NCBI GenBank assembly: GCA_916700875.1
Contig: CAKAKS010000039.1
Span: forward strand, 18,759,139-18,823,138
Reading direction: 5' to 3'
Origin: Sebastes aleutianus
Taxonomy: Eukaryota > Chordata > Actinopteri > Perciformes > Sebastidae
Length of the DNA: 64,000 nt
Shown: positions 39,401 to 47,642 of the stretch, piece after piece
How the letters are laid out: each line of letters opens with the position of its first letter
Numbering within the stretch: the stretch's first letter is position 1
Translations under genes and position numbers: made by a program
The notes under the pieces: generated by a model
Databases searched by the model: none
Told to the model about the DNA's origin: nothing
Seen by the model: only the letters and a program-made list of their open reading frames with translations

Positions 39401-42400
39401 CTTTTTTCTGTTTTATATCATCATGAATTGAATATCTTTAAGTTTTAAACTGTTGGTCTTGACATTTTATACACTTAACAATGAATCAATAAAATACTAA
39501 CGGATTATTCAACAGTGAGTATAAGCAATAGTTGCAAGCCCAAAAGTTAGTTATGGTGTAATTGCCCCTTTCATTATACCATCACCACTGCTGCACAGCA
39601 CTACTTGCATATTATTACAACTGAAACGTTCAAACGGAAAATACTAAATATCCATTTTGGATTTATTGTGCCAACTGAAATTCTCAGTTAGTGTTTCAAA
39701 AATGGTTATTGTTGTAACTTCTACAAAATATGCAAAATATAAAAAGGAAAGTTCTTAGGACCAACAGTAATAACGGTAACTGTGAGCACTTTCATGACGA
39801 TGGTTAGGTACGATACAATGCAATGTTTGTGTGAGTATTTGAAAACAGCAGTGGTGAAAAGTAGCATTTACTCAAGTATTGTACTTAAGTACAAATTTGA
39901 GGTACTTGTACTTTACTTGAGTATTTCTATTTTCTGCTACTTTATGCTTCTACTCCACTACTACTACTACTATATCAAACGGAAATATTGTAGTTTATGC
40001 TCCAGTACATTTACCTGACAGTAGTCAGATACTAGAGTTACTAGTTACTTAGCAGATTTAGATTAACAATACAAACTATAATAAGTACAATATTATTATG
40101 TCAATAAGGCTTTTTGGTCCTCAGGGGGAAATTCACAAGCTATCAGCAGTATTGTAAAGTAATATATAATAGAATAAAATATAGTGATGAACTCATTAAT
40201 GCATCAATAATTATAATCCAATAATATGATATATATTATTCTTAGCCATTTTCCATAATGAGTACTTTTGGTACTTTAAAGCAGCAGTGGGTAGAATTGG
40301 AGCAAATATGATAAAAAAGGTTATGTTTATAAAACTACATGCACTATATCCTGACAGTAGTGCATGAGACCGGTAATCTGAAAAAAATCATGTGTCTGTG
40401 TGTCCTCCGGTGCTCCTAACGGCATCTGCAAGATTTCACAGACCGGAGGAAAACAACCAATCAGAACCGAGCTGGAGTCTGCCGTCCAGCTGCCGTCCAG
40501 CTGCCGTCCAGCTGCCGTCCAGCTGCCGTCTATGAGAGCCGGCTGTCAATCACTCGCAAACTCATTCATTGCGTATATGAGTATATGAATCAATATTCTG
40601 TAACTGTAATGACTATTTCTCGCCTCAAATGTTTATAGGAACATCATGTAGTGTGCTGTTTAGCTGTAAAATGAGAACGTTTGTGACCCAGCAGCCAGTT
40701 GAGGAAATACCAAGCACAGCCCACCAGCCGGAGAACAGCCAATAGGAACGCTCTCTCTCTGAAATGACCTGTGATTGGTCAAAGTCTCCCGGCACAGGCT
40801 AGATTTTTTAAAACCTGAAAACAGAGCCATGAGGAGGTGCAGAAGTCTAGTTATCTCTCAGAACACTTGAATTACAATATGCTGAAAGGTTATTATGGAT
40901 TTTTTGCCCAATGATGCCAAAAATATACTTCCTACTGCCACTTTAAGAACATGTTGATGCTATTACTTTTTTACTTTTACTTCAGTAACATTTACAATGC
41001 AGGACTTATACTTGTAACAGAGTATTTCTACAGTGTGGTATTGCTACTTTTACTTAAGTAAAAGATTACTAGGAGTACTTCTTACACCACTGGAAAACGG
41101 TGGCTATTTGATTTTAGAATAAAACGTTTCAGCTACTATTGTAATATAGTCATAATATTACATCATTGATAGTCTTTTTACATTTTACAATTTAAATAAT
41201 TAATTTTTAATTTGAAAACATTTTCATTAATCCAAGACTGACATGAAGTTCAACGAGTACATGACAGGAAGCTCTAAAAGCATCCCCCTGCGGTCAGCAG
41301 TTGGACAAGACTTAGTAATCGCCATCAACCAGAGTTGATGAGTTTCTCCACGTGAAGAACTGAAGTAGATCAGAAAATGGATTTTATCCTCACTTAAATA
41401 TACTGACTTAACTACACAATCTTGGCGGAGGATCAATCTCAAGAGTCTAACAAAGCTATTACAAATAGCTCAATTACATTAGAAAATGGGCGAGTTATGT
41501 TTCATGTTTAAATTACCCTGGCTTTAGTTTTATCAGGGGACAATGGTATTATTAAACTAGACAGGAGAGGGTGGGGGCTAACACAATCTCAGATTATTCC
41601 TGGCAGGTTAATTCACCTGCCACTGACAAAATGAATGAGGGCAATTTTGCAAAATAATAAAGGAAAGGAGAGGTCTCGACGAGGAAGTGTTTCCATCCAA
41701 CAGACAATTGCTTTAGCTGAACTAATAAACCCAGGCTGCTCTGTGCTGCTCTGGCAGGCATGGGGAACAAAAAAGATCTGTGGATTTCAATGAGACCTTA
41801 ATATAAGCCCATTACTTATAATTAATGAGCAGAAGCCAAACAGCATGTAGCCCATGGTAAGATCAATGGGTAGGCTGGGAGAGGAGGAGGATGAAGGCTG
41901 AAGACATGAAACCTTGCTGGCCAGCATGAAGTATAAGATTAATTAAACATAAACACCCCTATTAAAAGCTTCCAATCCACCTTCAAATGGACTAATGGGC
42001 ATTTATAAATGCTTATATCTCTTGAGCGTGAGATTTTCCAGCATTTCCTTTCTCTTTTTAAAGAACAGCCAGGTTTGTGCCTCAGTTGGACGTCAACAAA
42101 GAGAATAGGTCAATGAGTGACTGTTTAATGTGCGACTGTCGGCATGAAACCATCCTTTGCATTAAATACTAATATCAATAAATCATGCCATTGTCTGACC
42201 TATTTTCAAAGTAGGAGCGCAAAAGTTTGCGCCGAGTACTTCACGAAAGGCTTTTGTGCATAATAATTCAGCAGCCTGCTGCCATGGTGTCAGCTGCGTA
42301 CCTGCGTCCGCTGAAGCCAGCTGCGCACTGGCACTGCCCCGTGACGTGGTCGCACAGTCCGCCGTTACGACAGGAACAGTCCTTGCTGCAGTTGATGCCG

Positions 42401-44762
42401 TACTTGCCAAGAGGGCACGGCTGGGCACAAACTGAACCCTTTGAAAAACAGCCAGCAAAGAATCACATGAGACACATCGTTCACGACTTCAGGAGAATAA
42501 ACTCTGTATCAACCTTTGTTGACATGCTGTTTATGTTTTCCTGTCTGTTTCTGGCATTATATCCTCCTATGTATAAAATACAGTTTTACATTAAAGAAAT
42601 AACCTAAACTGACAACAATACTCAAAACAACACAGTTTATCACACATTATCTTCAGAAAGTTGAAATTAATGTTTGATTAATGAGTTTATCTTCATGTTG
42701 ACCTTTGTTTGGCAGAAATTACATGGACACAAGCACTAGAATAGTTTCATTGTACTGGTTAACCAGTTGTTGTTGCTGTATTGGCAAGTAATTGATTTAA
42801 AAGTAGGGTTGGGCAATATGACGATATACAGCATGAAACAATAGAAATTTGTCGACCCTCAGAGATTTTATTTCATGGTGTCTTTCCCTTTAAAATCTCT
42901 GGTTGCTTTAGGTAATTCTGCAATATAAATCCATTTATAGCATAATAGAAGATTTTATCTTCCACTCCTGATTTAAAGGAATGCTAAAAATGCTAAATAG
43001 GTTGTGCTTTCAAAAGCACTAGTGCAGTGCCCGTTCGGAGCGTGTGCACATCCGTAAAGGGCCGATTGCTTGGCTGGCTGCTTGTACACGTCAAGTGTGA
43101 AGTTGATTGGATGAATGTAGATATGGAGATATGAAAAGGGCAGTCATACATACATTAATAGACAGACAGAGAATACTTCCTTTATAGTTAGCTGATGATG
43201 CTACAGCACCACCTATTGGCCAAATGGCACCAAATGTGCCATGGTCACTCAGACATTGTATCTACACATGTCCACCAAATGTGGTCGCAATAGCACAAAG
43301 CGTTTAGGAGATAAAACCATTTTTGTAATATAACCATTTCAGCTAACTTTGAAGGCCAGCTTTAGCAAAACCGTATTGAACATCAACAATCCAAAAACAT
43401 AACTTTTTCTGGAGAGATGATCTCTACAAAATTTAGTCTAGATGCAAATGGGCGTGGCTTATATGGATAGATTCGTGTGGACCCACAAAATCCAGGGAAA
43501 AAGGCATTTTGATCTTGATGGTTCAAAACTTATGGTTCAAAAGTAACAGGCCAAAATATAAAGTTAGTGCCACCATCAGGCCAAATTGCACCACATTCGA
43601 CACTGCACACTCCCTTGAGTCCTGAGCAATACACCCTCCAAGTGTGAAGTAGATCGCATGAGCGGCTCTCGAGATATGAGAATAACACACAGACAGACAG
43701 ACGGACAGACAAACAGACATTCCTCGCTTTATAGTTGGATACAATCCTTTCTTCAAAAAAAAAATATATATATATATTTTTGCTTTATTAACGTTATTCA
43801 ATAGTTTGACAGTAGAGACAGATATGTGGGGAGAGTTAAAGCAAGATGTCATGCAACAAAGTTCCCCAGCTCGAATCCAACTGGTAGCGTTGCCTGAAAA
43901 CACAACACTTCTGGGATGTCCCTAAAGTAACACTTTATATTGTTGACTGTGGGCGGCCATGATCACTTGACTTTACTTTGAGAACTGGGGTTTGAGGAAG
44001 CATGCACAGCCTCCCCACCGGGCACTCCAATTATTCATCTCTTGCAGGGAGTAGAGAATCCTCATTTATAATTGATCATATTGATCCTAAGGTCCATGTT
44101 CTCAACATGACAGTCTCTACTGTAAAGACTACATTAGAGATATAAACGTTTGGGGTTTTTCTTTCTTCAGAACACCAACGATATTCAACCCTTTTCTTCC
44201 TCGTTACCTTCCCACCTTTGCTCGTGTGACCTACCGTCCACCCAATGCGGCAGGAACAATCTCCAGTGATGTGGTGGCACGTTCCTCCGTTCTGACAGGG
44301 GCAGCGCTGCTCACACTGAGGCCCGTGACTACCGGAGGGGCAGCGCTCTCCACAGCTGTCACCAACACAAGCCAAGAGTCAAATGTGTCAGACACATAAC
44401 TTGTGTTTTTCTTTGTATCAACAAAGCACGCTCAGACAGACAGCAAAACGGCACATCAACATATTGTCATAGACAGCAAAGAGAAAGTTGCAAAGGAATA
44501 ATTGCTGGTACTCACAAAGCCCCCGAGTAGCCCGGCGCACAGATGCACTCTCCGGTCTCGTGGTTGCAGGTGGCACCATTGAGACACTGGCAGGGTAGTT
44601 GGCACGCCTTGCCGTAGTAACCATGCTCACAGAGCTCCTCACATCGCCATCCCTGGTAGCCATCAGTGCAGACACAGGCACCTGTGATGGGGTTACACTT
44701 AGCCCCATTCTGGCACTGGCACCGATTACTGCAATGAGGTCCCCAGTAGTCACTCTCACAGC
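15254..44762 (-). CDS. megf11: megf11, multiple EGF-like domains 11 (5'-partial, 20 coding exons in window)
   Basis: Single-pass receptor of the MEGF10/11 (Draper/CED-1) family; relatives act in glial and phagocyte engulfment and in retinal mosaic spacing. Twenty exons joined at consistent phases encode about 991 residues: 16 EGF modules of the CPxGxxGxxC type, the linker ALMMEELNPYTKISPA, a transmembrane helix and a cytoplasmic tail. The linker, the juxtamembrane RQRQRDKG and the tail motifs (CSLNSENPYATI, ESSYVEMKSP) match MEGF11 as I recall it better than MEGF10, which lacks that linker. Exons are 44516-44762, 44235-44355, 42302-42438, 38952-39164, 38307-38481, 32359-32479, 30767-30930, 30565-30667, 27678-27824, 24921-25055, 22066-22194, 20972-21100, 20241-20369, 19971-20099, 19630-19866, 18536-18705, 18386-18449, 16529-16573, 15677-15883 and 15254-15429. 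The signal peptide and EMI domain are absent, presumably upstream of the window. N-glycosylation sequons occur in several EGF modules. Confidence 0.93.
15677..15883 (-). CDS. megf11: megf11 window exon 19: NPxY and YVEM tail exon
   Basis: It encodes DYIKGSMCSNSSCSLNS, then ENPYATIRDPP, ESSYVEMKSP and RNVYDV. NPYATI is an NPxY motif, known in this family to bind PTB adaptors such as GULP/CED-6. The acceptor is CTGCAG and the donor GTGAGT. It is 207 nt, phase 1-1. Confidence 0.95.
16529..16573 (-). CDS. megf11: megf11 window exon 18: 45-nt candidate cassette exon
   Basis: Placed by splice logic: acceptor TTACAG, donor GTAAAT, phase 1-1, open in the right frame, reading VQQGETQTQRGSKK. It joins exon 17 through an Asp codon and exon 19 to give KKDYIKGS, which fits KDYMKES of MEGF11. 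Because it is symmetric, exon 17 joined directly to exon 19 is also in frame. No protein homology beyond the KD junction supports it. Confidence 0.55.
17147..17985. repeat. inverted-repeat element with nested F3
   Basis: Outer ends are TAACACTTTACTTTAGCATT...GTGTAGTTGT (about 17147-17212) and the imperfect inverse ACAACTACATTGTACAGTGT...AACATTTC reading (about 17930-17985). A nearly complete F3 (17229-17764) sits inside. It lies in intron 17. Confidence 0.7.
17229..17764 (+). repeat. F3 element, long-form copy
   Basis: TTTAAAGGAACAGTGTGTAAC start, central GCTTAGAATGAGCC...ACATAGGGAGCGG, and an extended 3' half (GACTTCTGTTGCTCCTAAAG, GGTAAGGATGGCCTC) that only the 59.4 kb copy shares. Confidence 0.88.
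18386..18449 (-). CDS. megf11: megf11 window exon 17: short cytoplasmic exon
   Basis: It encodes SSTLKNRNGSEWRAYC and NLNDL, resembling the W-x-x-Y...NxLD part of the MEGF11 tail and PADW...LNELG of MEGF10. The acceptor is TTCACAG and the donor GTCAGT. Its 64 nt run from phase 0 to phase 1. The intron before it is 86 bp. Translation stays open for some 35 codons past the donor, so a read-through form is possible. Confidence 0.75.
18536..18705 (-). CDS. megf11: megf11 window exon 16: cytoplasmic tail, CFSNPSYHT block
   Basis: It encodes GQCFSNPSYHTVAQC and a Ser-rich lead-in, ending LDGSLTLK. The chosen acceptor CCCTCAG/AG follows a reasonable pyrimidine tract. An alternative in-frame acceptor lies 18 bases further in (GTAG/CG) and would drop six residues. 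The donor GTATGG is weak. The block matches the MEGF10/11 sequence CFSNxSYHTL. Confidence 0.85.
18789..19125 (+). repeat. F2 element
   Basis: AGGGCTGCAACTATTGATTA to TAATCGTTGCAGCTCT, with ends in inverted orientation and a body CCCAAAGCCCAAGATGACGT. It lies in the intron between the transmembrane exon and the first tail exon. Confidence 0.88.
19243..19558 (+). repeat. F2 element, second copy in tandem
   Basis: AGGGCTGTAACTAATGATCA to CATTGCAGGTCT, more diverged than its neighbour 118 bp away but in the same orientation. Confidence 0.8.
19630..19866 (-). CDS. megf11: megf11 window exon 15: juxtamembrane, transmembrane helix and start of tail
   Basis: It encodes AALMMEELNPYTKISPARG, then a hydrophobic helix from AGAVMGII to SLFVW (about 19727-19795), then the stop-transfer stretch YRQRQRDKG, and SYTQAMHITNTDYSLS in the cytoplasm. 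The acceptor is CTGTAG and the donor GTAAGA. The ALMMEELNPYTKISP block is the best single marker for MEGF11 over MEGF10. Confidence 0.96.
19971..20099 (-). CDS. megf11: megf11 window exon 14: EGF module 16 (last)
   Basis: It encodes KCPAGTFGYGCQQLC... to GIRCDQ. It is 129 nt, phase 1-1. It carries an N-A-T sequon. Short introns flank it (141 bp before, 104 bp after). Confidence 0.95.
20241..20369 (-). CDS. megf11: megf11 window exon 13: EGF module 15
   Basis: It encodes RCPSGFYGRDCSEVC... to GTSCEQ. It is 129 nt, phase 1-1. The acceptor is CCCCAG; the donor GTTGAG is weak but fixed by frame. Confidence 0.93.
20972..21100 (-). CDS. megf11: megf11 window exon 12: EGF module 14
   Basis: It encodes ACPSGHWGPDCLNSC... 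to GLYCTQ. It is 129 nt, phase 1-1, identical in size to its neighbours. The acceptor is CTGCAG and the donor GTGAGT. Confidence 0.94.
21327..21645 (-). repeat. F2 element (inverted)
   Basis: AGGGCTGCGGCGATTAACTA to CATTGCAGCCCT on plus. The interior ACATTTGAGGACATCATCTT is the reverse of the 18.8 kb copy. Confidence 0.88.
22066..22194 (-). CDS. megf11: megf11 window exon 11: EGF module 13
   Basis: It encodes VCPSGRYGRACAEIC... to GEDCSQ. It is 129 nt, phase 1-1, one complete module. It carries an N-G-T sequon. The acceptor is TTGCAG; the donor GTATAA is weak. Confidence 0.93.
22195..23510. other. intron 10 (GC-AG), 5'-distal part, low in repeats
   Basis: Mostly single-copy looking sequence with no second coding exon seen. 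Confidence 0.4.
23511..23979 (-). repeat. F3 element (inverted), both ends intact
   Basis: TTAAAGGTCCAGCGTGTAGG at the left; TTACACACTGGTCCTTTAA at the right. This gives a near-perfect terminal inverted repeat with TTAA at each edge, 469 bp. Confidence 0.9.
24921..25055 (-). CDS. megf11: megf11 window exon 10: EGF module 12, followed by a GC donor
   Basis: It encodes ICSPGFYGHRC...CPQCVHSTGPCHH... to GSLCNQ. At 135 nt it is symmetric phase 1-1. The 3' boundary reads CAAG/GCAAGT, a GC donor. The nearby GT four bases later would break the frame into the next exon, while the GC site joins perfectly to give CNQVCPSG. Confidence 0.9.
25464..26766. repeat. F4 copy expanded by two nested insertions
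   Basis: Outer ends TTAAAGCTGCAGTCGGCAAC and AGTTACCGACTTCAGCTTTAA, with long inverted arms (ATAAAAATAACTTTTT...). Inside, about 25915-26157 is a retroposon 3' tail (AGACCTGCTCTATATAAAAA, CTTGAGATAACTTCTGTTAT, TTGACGCTATATAAAAATAA). About 26340-26745 is an ATCGATA-rich element ending GTATCACCAG...AATACACAGCCCT. Confidence 0.8.
27678..27824 (-). CDS. megf11: megf11 window exon 9: EGF module 11
   Basis: It encodes GIHCDNVCPQGFWGPNC... to GTSCKR. The acceptor is CTGCAG and the donor GTGAGC. At 147 nt it is a symmetric phase 1-1 exon. It carries an N-C-S sequon. Confidence 0.93.
27825..30564. other. intron 8, with a perfect hairpin and GT runs
   Basis: No second exon seen. It holds a (TG)n run at about 28045-28070 and a perfect 15-bp inverted repeat with a 4-bp loop at 28432-28465 (CATGTACTGCACATA arm). 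Confidence 0.5.
28432..28465. repeat. perfect hairpin, 15-bp arms
   Basis: CATGTACTGCACATA, loop CACA, then TATGTGCAGTACATG. The arms are exact reverse complements. Confidence 0.9.
30565..30667 (-). CDS. megf11: megf11 window exon 8: EGF module 10 (SHADGC type)
   Basis: It encodes DGTYGLECRERC...SHADGCDPVSGYC...YPGWTG, the characteristic HADGC module of MEGF10/11. The intron before it is only 99 bp (30668-30766). The donor is GTCAGT. Confidence 0.93.
30767..30930 (-). CDS. megf11: megf11 window exon 7: EGF module 9
   Basis: It encodes GWQGVDCSILCSSGTWGLGC... to GEHCSESCP. The acceptor is CCCCAG and the donor GTAAGT. It carries an N-Q-T sequon. It ends in phase 0. Confidence 0.93.
31130..31710. 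repeat. dispersed repeat (F12) interrupted by a GGGCTGGGCAATAT element
   Basis: The host repeat reads AACAACTACTGGATGGATTA, then continues after the insert with GTATAGACATTCACGTTCCC and GCCCCCAGCAGGTCAAAG. The insert (about 31231-31586) runs AGGGCTGGGCAATATATCGA to CATATCACCCAGTCCT with inverted ends and ATATCGAT-rich arms. Confidence 0.75.
32359..32479 (-). CDS. megf11: megf11 window exon 6: EGF module 8
   Basis: It encodes GEDCATVCPPGLYGPSC... to CICREG. No long open frame marks it; I found it by translating around the expected module. The usual NGG/NGA turn is NHA here. The acceptor is CCTCAG and the donor GTACAG. The 121 nt run from phase 0 to phase 1. The upstream intron of 5.8 kb is the longest complete one in the window. 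Confidence 0.9.
32480..33554. other. intron 5, 3'-proximal part
   Basis: No coding exon seen. A GC-richer patch at 33060-33190 could be an old repeat but has no second copy in the window. Confidence 0.35.
33555..34119 (+). repeat. F5 element, copy 1
   Basis: GCCAGCAGGGGGCGACTCCT ... CTTCTTATATACAGTCTATG. Body blocks CATTTAGAGTCAAATAGACC and AGGACGTGGCTACCTTGTGA. Other copies at 45220-45826 and 51464-52532. Confidence 0.88.
34120..37503. other. intron 5, middle; a possible retroposon trace only
   Basis: GTGTATCGGAGGAAGCACAT near 34178 resembles a fish SINE or LINE tail, degenerate. The rest (34.6-37.4 kb) shows no exon and no repeat that recurs in the window. Confidence 0.4.
37504..38020 (+). 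repeat. F1 element, copy 3, both ends present
   Basis: TAGGTCTGTCAATCAATTAA to GCATTAACTTTGACAGCCCT; terminal inverted repeat of about 11 bases (AGGGCTGTCAA type). It is internally deleted before the right end. It lies 287 bp from exon 5. Confidence 0.88.
38307..38481 (-). CDS. megf11: megf11 window exon 5: end of EGF 6 and EGF 7
   Basis: It encodes CHPLSGECTCSAGWTG, then CNETCPPGYYGEGC through APGFM. The acceptor is TTCTAG and the donor GTGAGT. It ends in phase 0 and carries an N-E-T sequon. Confidence 0.93.
38952..39164 (-). CDS. megf11: megf11 window exon 4: EGF module 5 and first half of module 6
   Basis: It encodes CQDDCPVGTFGPQC and FCPPGLYGLICDKYCPC, ending in NTTNTV. The acceptor is CTGCAG and the donor GTAAGT. 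Its 213 nt begin with one base and end with two (AG), which the next exon turns into a serine codon, giving NTVSCHP. It carries an N-T-T sequon. Confidence 0.93.
39304..39542. repeat. F2-like, strongly decayed
   Basis: AGAGCTTAAACAATTAGTCA to AGTTGCAAGCCC keeps the layout of F2 but few exact blocks. Confidence 0.45.
39848..41092. repeat. F6 element split by a complete F4 element
   Basis: Outer CAGTGGTGAAAAGTAGCATT and GGAGTACTTCTTACACCACT flank the AAGTACTTGTACTTTACTTG body. A full F4 (40276-40946, TTAA at each edge) sits inside, after GAGTACTTTTGGTACT. Confidence 0.88.
40276..40946 (-). repeat. F4 element nested in F6, with an internal 11-bp tandem array
   Basis: TTAAAGCAGCAGTGGGTAG to CCTACTGCCACTTTAA. 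The 11-bp unit CTGCCGTCCAG repeats 4.7 times at 40479-40530. Confidence 0.9.
41093..42301. other. intron 3, repeat-poor part
   Basis: No exon seen. It includes a paired inverted E2-box motif GGCAGGT-TAATTC-ACCTGCC at 41602-41621. Confidence 0.4.
42302..42438 (-). CDS. megf11: megf11 window exon 3: EGF module 4
   Basis: It encodes GSVCAQPCPLGKYGINC... to AAGFSGR. The acceptor was chosen as CAAAG/GG, not the AG four bases further in, because only this choice keeps the frame of the preceding phase-0 exon and restores the family WTG-x-VCAQPCP junction. The donor is GTACGC. It carries an N-C-S sequon. Confidence 0.9.
42802..43740. repeat. two dispersed repeats: GGGTTGGGCAATATGACGAT fragment and a CAGACAGA-ended element
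   Basis: 42802-42990 is half of a GGGCAATAT family element. 43130-43740 holds two ATAGTTxG-ended units with GCACCACCTATTGGCCAAAT and GACCCACAAAATCCAGGG. It ends in a (CAGA)n-like run at 43690-43720. Confidence 0.6.
44235..44355 (-). CDS. megf11: megf11 window exon 2: EGF module 3
   Basis: It encodes CGERCPSGSHGPQC through CRIGWT. The acceptor is GACAG/C and the donor is GTAGGT. Its 121 nt are one base plus 40 codons, so it ends in phase 0. The upstream intron is only 160 bp. Confidence 0.93.
44516..44762 (-). CDS. megf11: megf11 window exon 1: EGF modules 1-2
   Basis: It encodes GCESDYWGPHC... and CEHGYYGKAC..., two complete eight-cysteine laminin-type EGF modules. The acceptor reads TGCCTGCAG/GC on the minus strand and the donor is GTGAGT. 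Entry is phase 1; it exits after two bases of a Phe codon that the next exon completes. The exon that should precede it (end of the EMI region and first CxxGC turn) is not in the next 19 kb. Confidence 0.93.
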
Positions 44763-45040
44763 CTGCAGGCACACAGAGAGAAGAGGAGGCATCAGACAGA
44801 GCAGAGAAACACAACAAAAGAGGAATATGCACCAGCATTTATCCTTGAAAACAACTGAAATCTTATATAAAATAAATGGAAGTAATTAATAAAATATATG
44901 ACGTGTAATAGTTCATCATGAATATCAGCGAATGACTTAACACTGTGAAAACATTCTGACAGTGCTCCACAAGGTTGATATCCTTGACTTTCATGCCTAT
45001 AATTAACTTTCAAGTTTTTAATGTGAATGTGTTTTTTTGC

Positions 45041-46293
45041 TTAAAGGAATACTTCACCCACAAAAATGTACCCTTACCCTGTGTTACCTTGAACTCTTGG
45101 AGAAAACTTTGTTTTTCTTGCATCCCTCCACGGCGAACGAAGAATCAAAAAACGGAGAAAAATCTTGATGAATTGAAGTAAATGTGGGCCGCGTAAAATA
45201 ACAGCAAATCTGTTTCAAAACCAGTGGTCAACCTCCGGGTCTGAGAAGTGAAGCCAATGCTGAAGTAACTTAACTTGCATTCTTTCTAACAGCCAGCAGG
45301 GGGCGACTCCTCTGGTTGCAAAAAGAAGTCTGATTGTATAGAAGTCTATGAGAAAATGAGCCTACTTCTCACTTGATTTATTACCTCAGTAAACATTGTA
45401 AACATGAGTTTATGGTCTCAATCACTAATTTCAAGTCTTCTTCAATACAGCATGATGTTCATTTAGGAAATTACGTTCCCATTTAGAGTCAAATAGACCA
45501 TAAAGCAGGGTATGCTTTAGGGCGTGGCTACCTTGTGATTGACAGGTCGCTATCACAGCATTGTTCGTCTTACAACTTTAACTCTTTCACAGTGTGTTTT
45601 CTGTTCATGAAAGTTGATTATAACCTTTTTGGTTGACTGAAAATGTCTCATTCAGTTGTACTTAGCTCCACCCTCTCGTGTCACTTCTGGTTGCAAAAAA
45701 AAAAAAATGGCGACGGCCAAATACCAAGATGGTGACGGCCAAAATGACGAATTCAAGGCTTCAAAATGGCGGTCCACATGCCAATGTTACGGTGACTACG
45801 TCCACTTCTTATATACATTTTATGATCAAAACATCCGTTTACAAACTCTCACACAACTCCTGCAGTATAATCCAATCCATTACATCCCAGGCTCATGAAT
45901 TTTCACGAAAACCTTACTATTTAAACACTTCGGACTTGCACAGACGAGTAACACGCCTGCGCACGAGTAAGACTGTTTATGCAGAAATGTTTTAAATAGT
46001 AAAATTTTAGTGAATATGCATGTGTCTAGGAAGTAGTGACTGGATAAATGAGACTTGGATTATACTGCAGGAGTTGTGTGAAAGTATATAAATGAATGTT
46101 TTGATATAGTTTTGCTGTTGTTAAACACGTCCCCAATTTACTTCAATTCATCAAGAATTTTCTCTGTTTTTTGGATTCTTCGTTCACCGTTGAGGCATCT
46201 AATAAAAACTGTTTTCTTCTCAAGAACTCAAGGTAACACAGGGTGAGTAACTGATATACAAATGGTCATTTCATGGGTGAAATATTCCTTTAA
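45041..46293. repeat. F9 element (TTAA edges) with nested F5
   Basis: TTAAAGGAATACTTCACCCA at the left; CATGGGTGAAATATTCCTTTAA at the right. Long inverted arms also pair CTTGGAGAAAACTTTG / GTTTTCTTCTCAAG. F5 (45220-45826) sits in the middle. Confidence 0.88.
45220..45826 (+). repeat. F5 element, copy 2, nested in F9
   Basis: CCTCCGGGTCTGAGAAGTGA to CACTTCTTATATACATTTTA. Same order of blocks as the 33.6 kb copy. Confidence 0.88.
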
Positions 46294-47640
46294 AGGATAA
46301 TTTAAAAGGTCTTATGAAATTCTTATTCTCACAAAAAGATAAAAAAAACAACAACATTGAATTGATCCTATTAATATTGTCTGTGCAGACAAAGCCTGAC
46401 AGCTTATTCCTCTGTGCCATAGAGCTCAATTTTCGTCAAAGAACTATTAAAAACACATCAATGATGTTACCACCGTAGCACATTTTTCTTCATTACCAAG
46501 AACACGGTCCTGTAGTTTATTCTGAATCAATCCCACATACACAATCGTGCTGCTGTAGCTAAATACTTACTAGCGGAGCAACAAATACACTAAATTCTCC
46601 TGTTTGAGTATTTACTACAGTGCCCTAAGCCATGTGAAATCATTTAGAGTTTTGGTCTTTTCATGGGATTTCTTCACAGTAATAAAAAACGCAGAATATC
46701 AGCAGCCATATGTTTTAAATGTATTCACTGTGTTCATTCCTGCTCTGGGTCAAAGGCTGCATGAGTGTATCCAGGCATGCCCGGAGCGAAAAGCAGAGGA
46801 ACAGGTTGCTATCCACCACATCACTCTCACATTCAGAGACATGGACACACAAACAAACACAGGAAGAACATGCAAACAAATCCACAGAGAAAGAACCTGA
46901 GCCAGGAATCAAAATGAGACTGTGTGTGTGTGTGTGACCACTGAGCTTCTGTTTCACACCTACAAACACTCCTCTGGTACGTTTGACACTTCTGTAAGAC
47001 AAATATGAAGCCAGCAACACAGCAGAACAAAATTCATATCGCCTGTCAATACACACCTCCCAAGACATGAATCAAGCTGTAACCAAACCTGTTGGTGCCC
47101 CAGAGAAGCTTCTGGCTGAAAAATACACTGGACAAACATTACAGCTGCTTGCAGACAGCCAGCTCAATCAAGTTGATCATTTGTCTTTCTTTAGGTCACT
47201 AAATATATGGATTTATTGGACAGGTCTATATTATTTCAGCTAAATCTTGTGGTACAGTATAGGGGCTGTATATTCCCTCATTAATAACAACAACAAAAAA
47301 CAACAGAGTTATTTAATTATGAAACATACTGCACCTTTGTTTGATATCTCTAAAAAATAACATAAAAGTTAAGCTTTTGAGATGGGAAAGTCCTTCCCAA
47401 CAGATCATTGAGAAAAACACGTTCAAACACTTTGAACATGAACCGCTCTCCTCATCATTCAGGTAGACCCCTTGATGAATTGACAGCTCACTTAGATGCT
47501 TTCCCATTTTCACCATCTAACCTTAGCTAACTTTGCCTGTCATTTGATGTCTGTAATTAGCATATAACAGTTTAAGCCAAAGTTGTTATTAAATCTCTCA
47601 ATTAAATCTTGATTAATTCCAAAACCCAAAGATATTCTGT
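46294..47640. other. 5' intron sequence, no gene seen
   Basis: Single-copy looking intron with a short (GT)n at 46920-46936. No EMI or EGF exon. Confidence 0.4.
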
Positions 47641-47642
47641 CT

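Noticed and set aside
40479..40530. Regular 11-bp repeats considered as a CRISPR array
   Set aside because: No spacers; it is a direct minisatellite inside an F4 element.
42183..42458. Minus-strand open frame rich in Ala and Thr
   Set aside because: Shadow frame of exon 3; the true frame gives the EGF module CAQPCPLGKYG.
43523..43903. Open frame with repeated SVCLSVC
   Set aside because: Translation of a (CAGA)n-like run in a dispersed repeat.
15254..44762. Assignment to megf10 or pear1
   Set aside because: The ALMMEELNPYTKISP linker, RQRQRDKG and CKxxESSYVEMKSP tail fit MEGF11; MEGF10 has a different juxtamembrane region.
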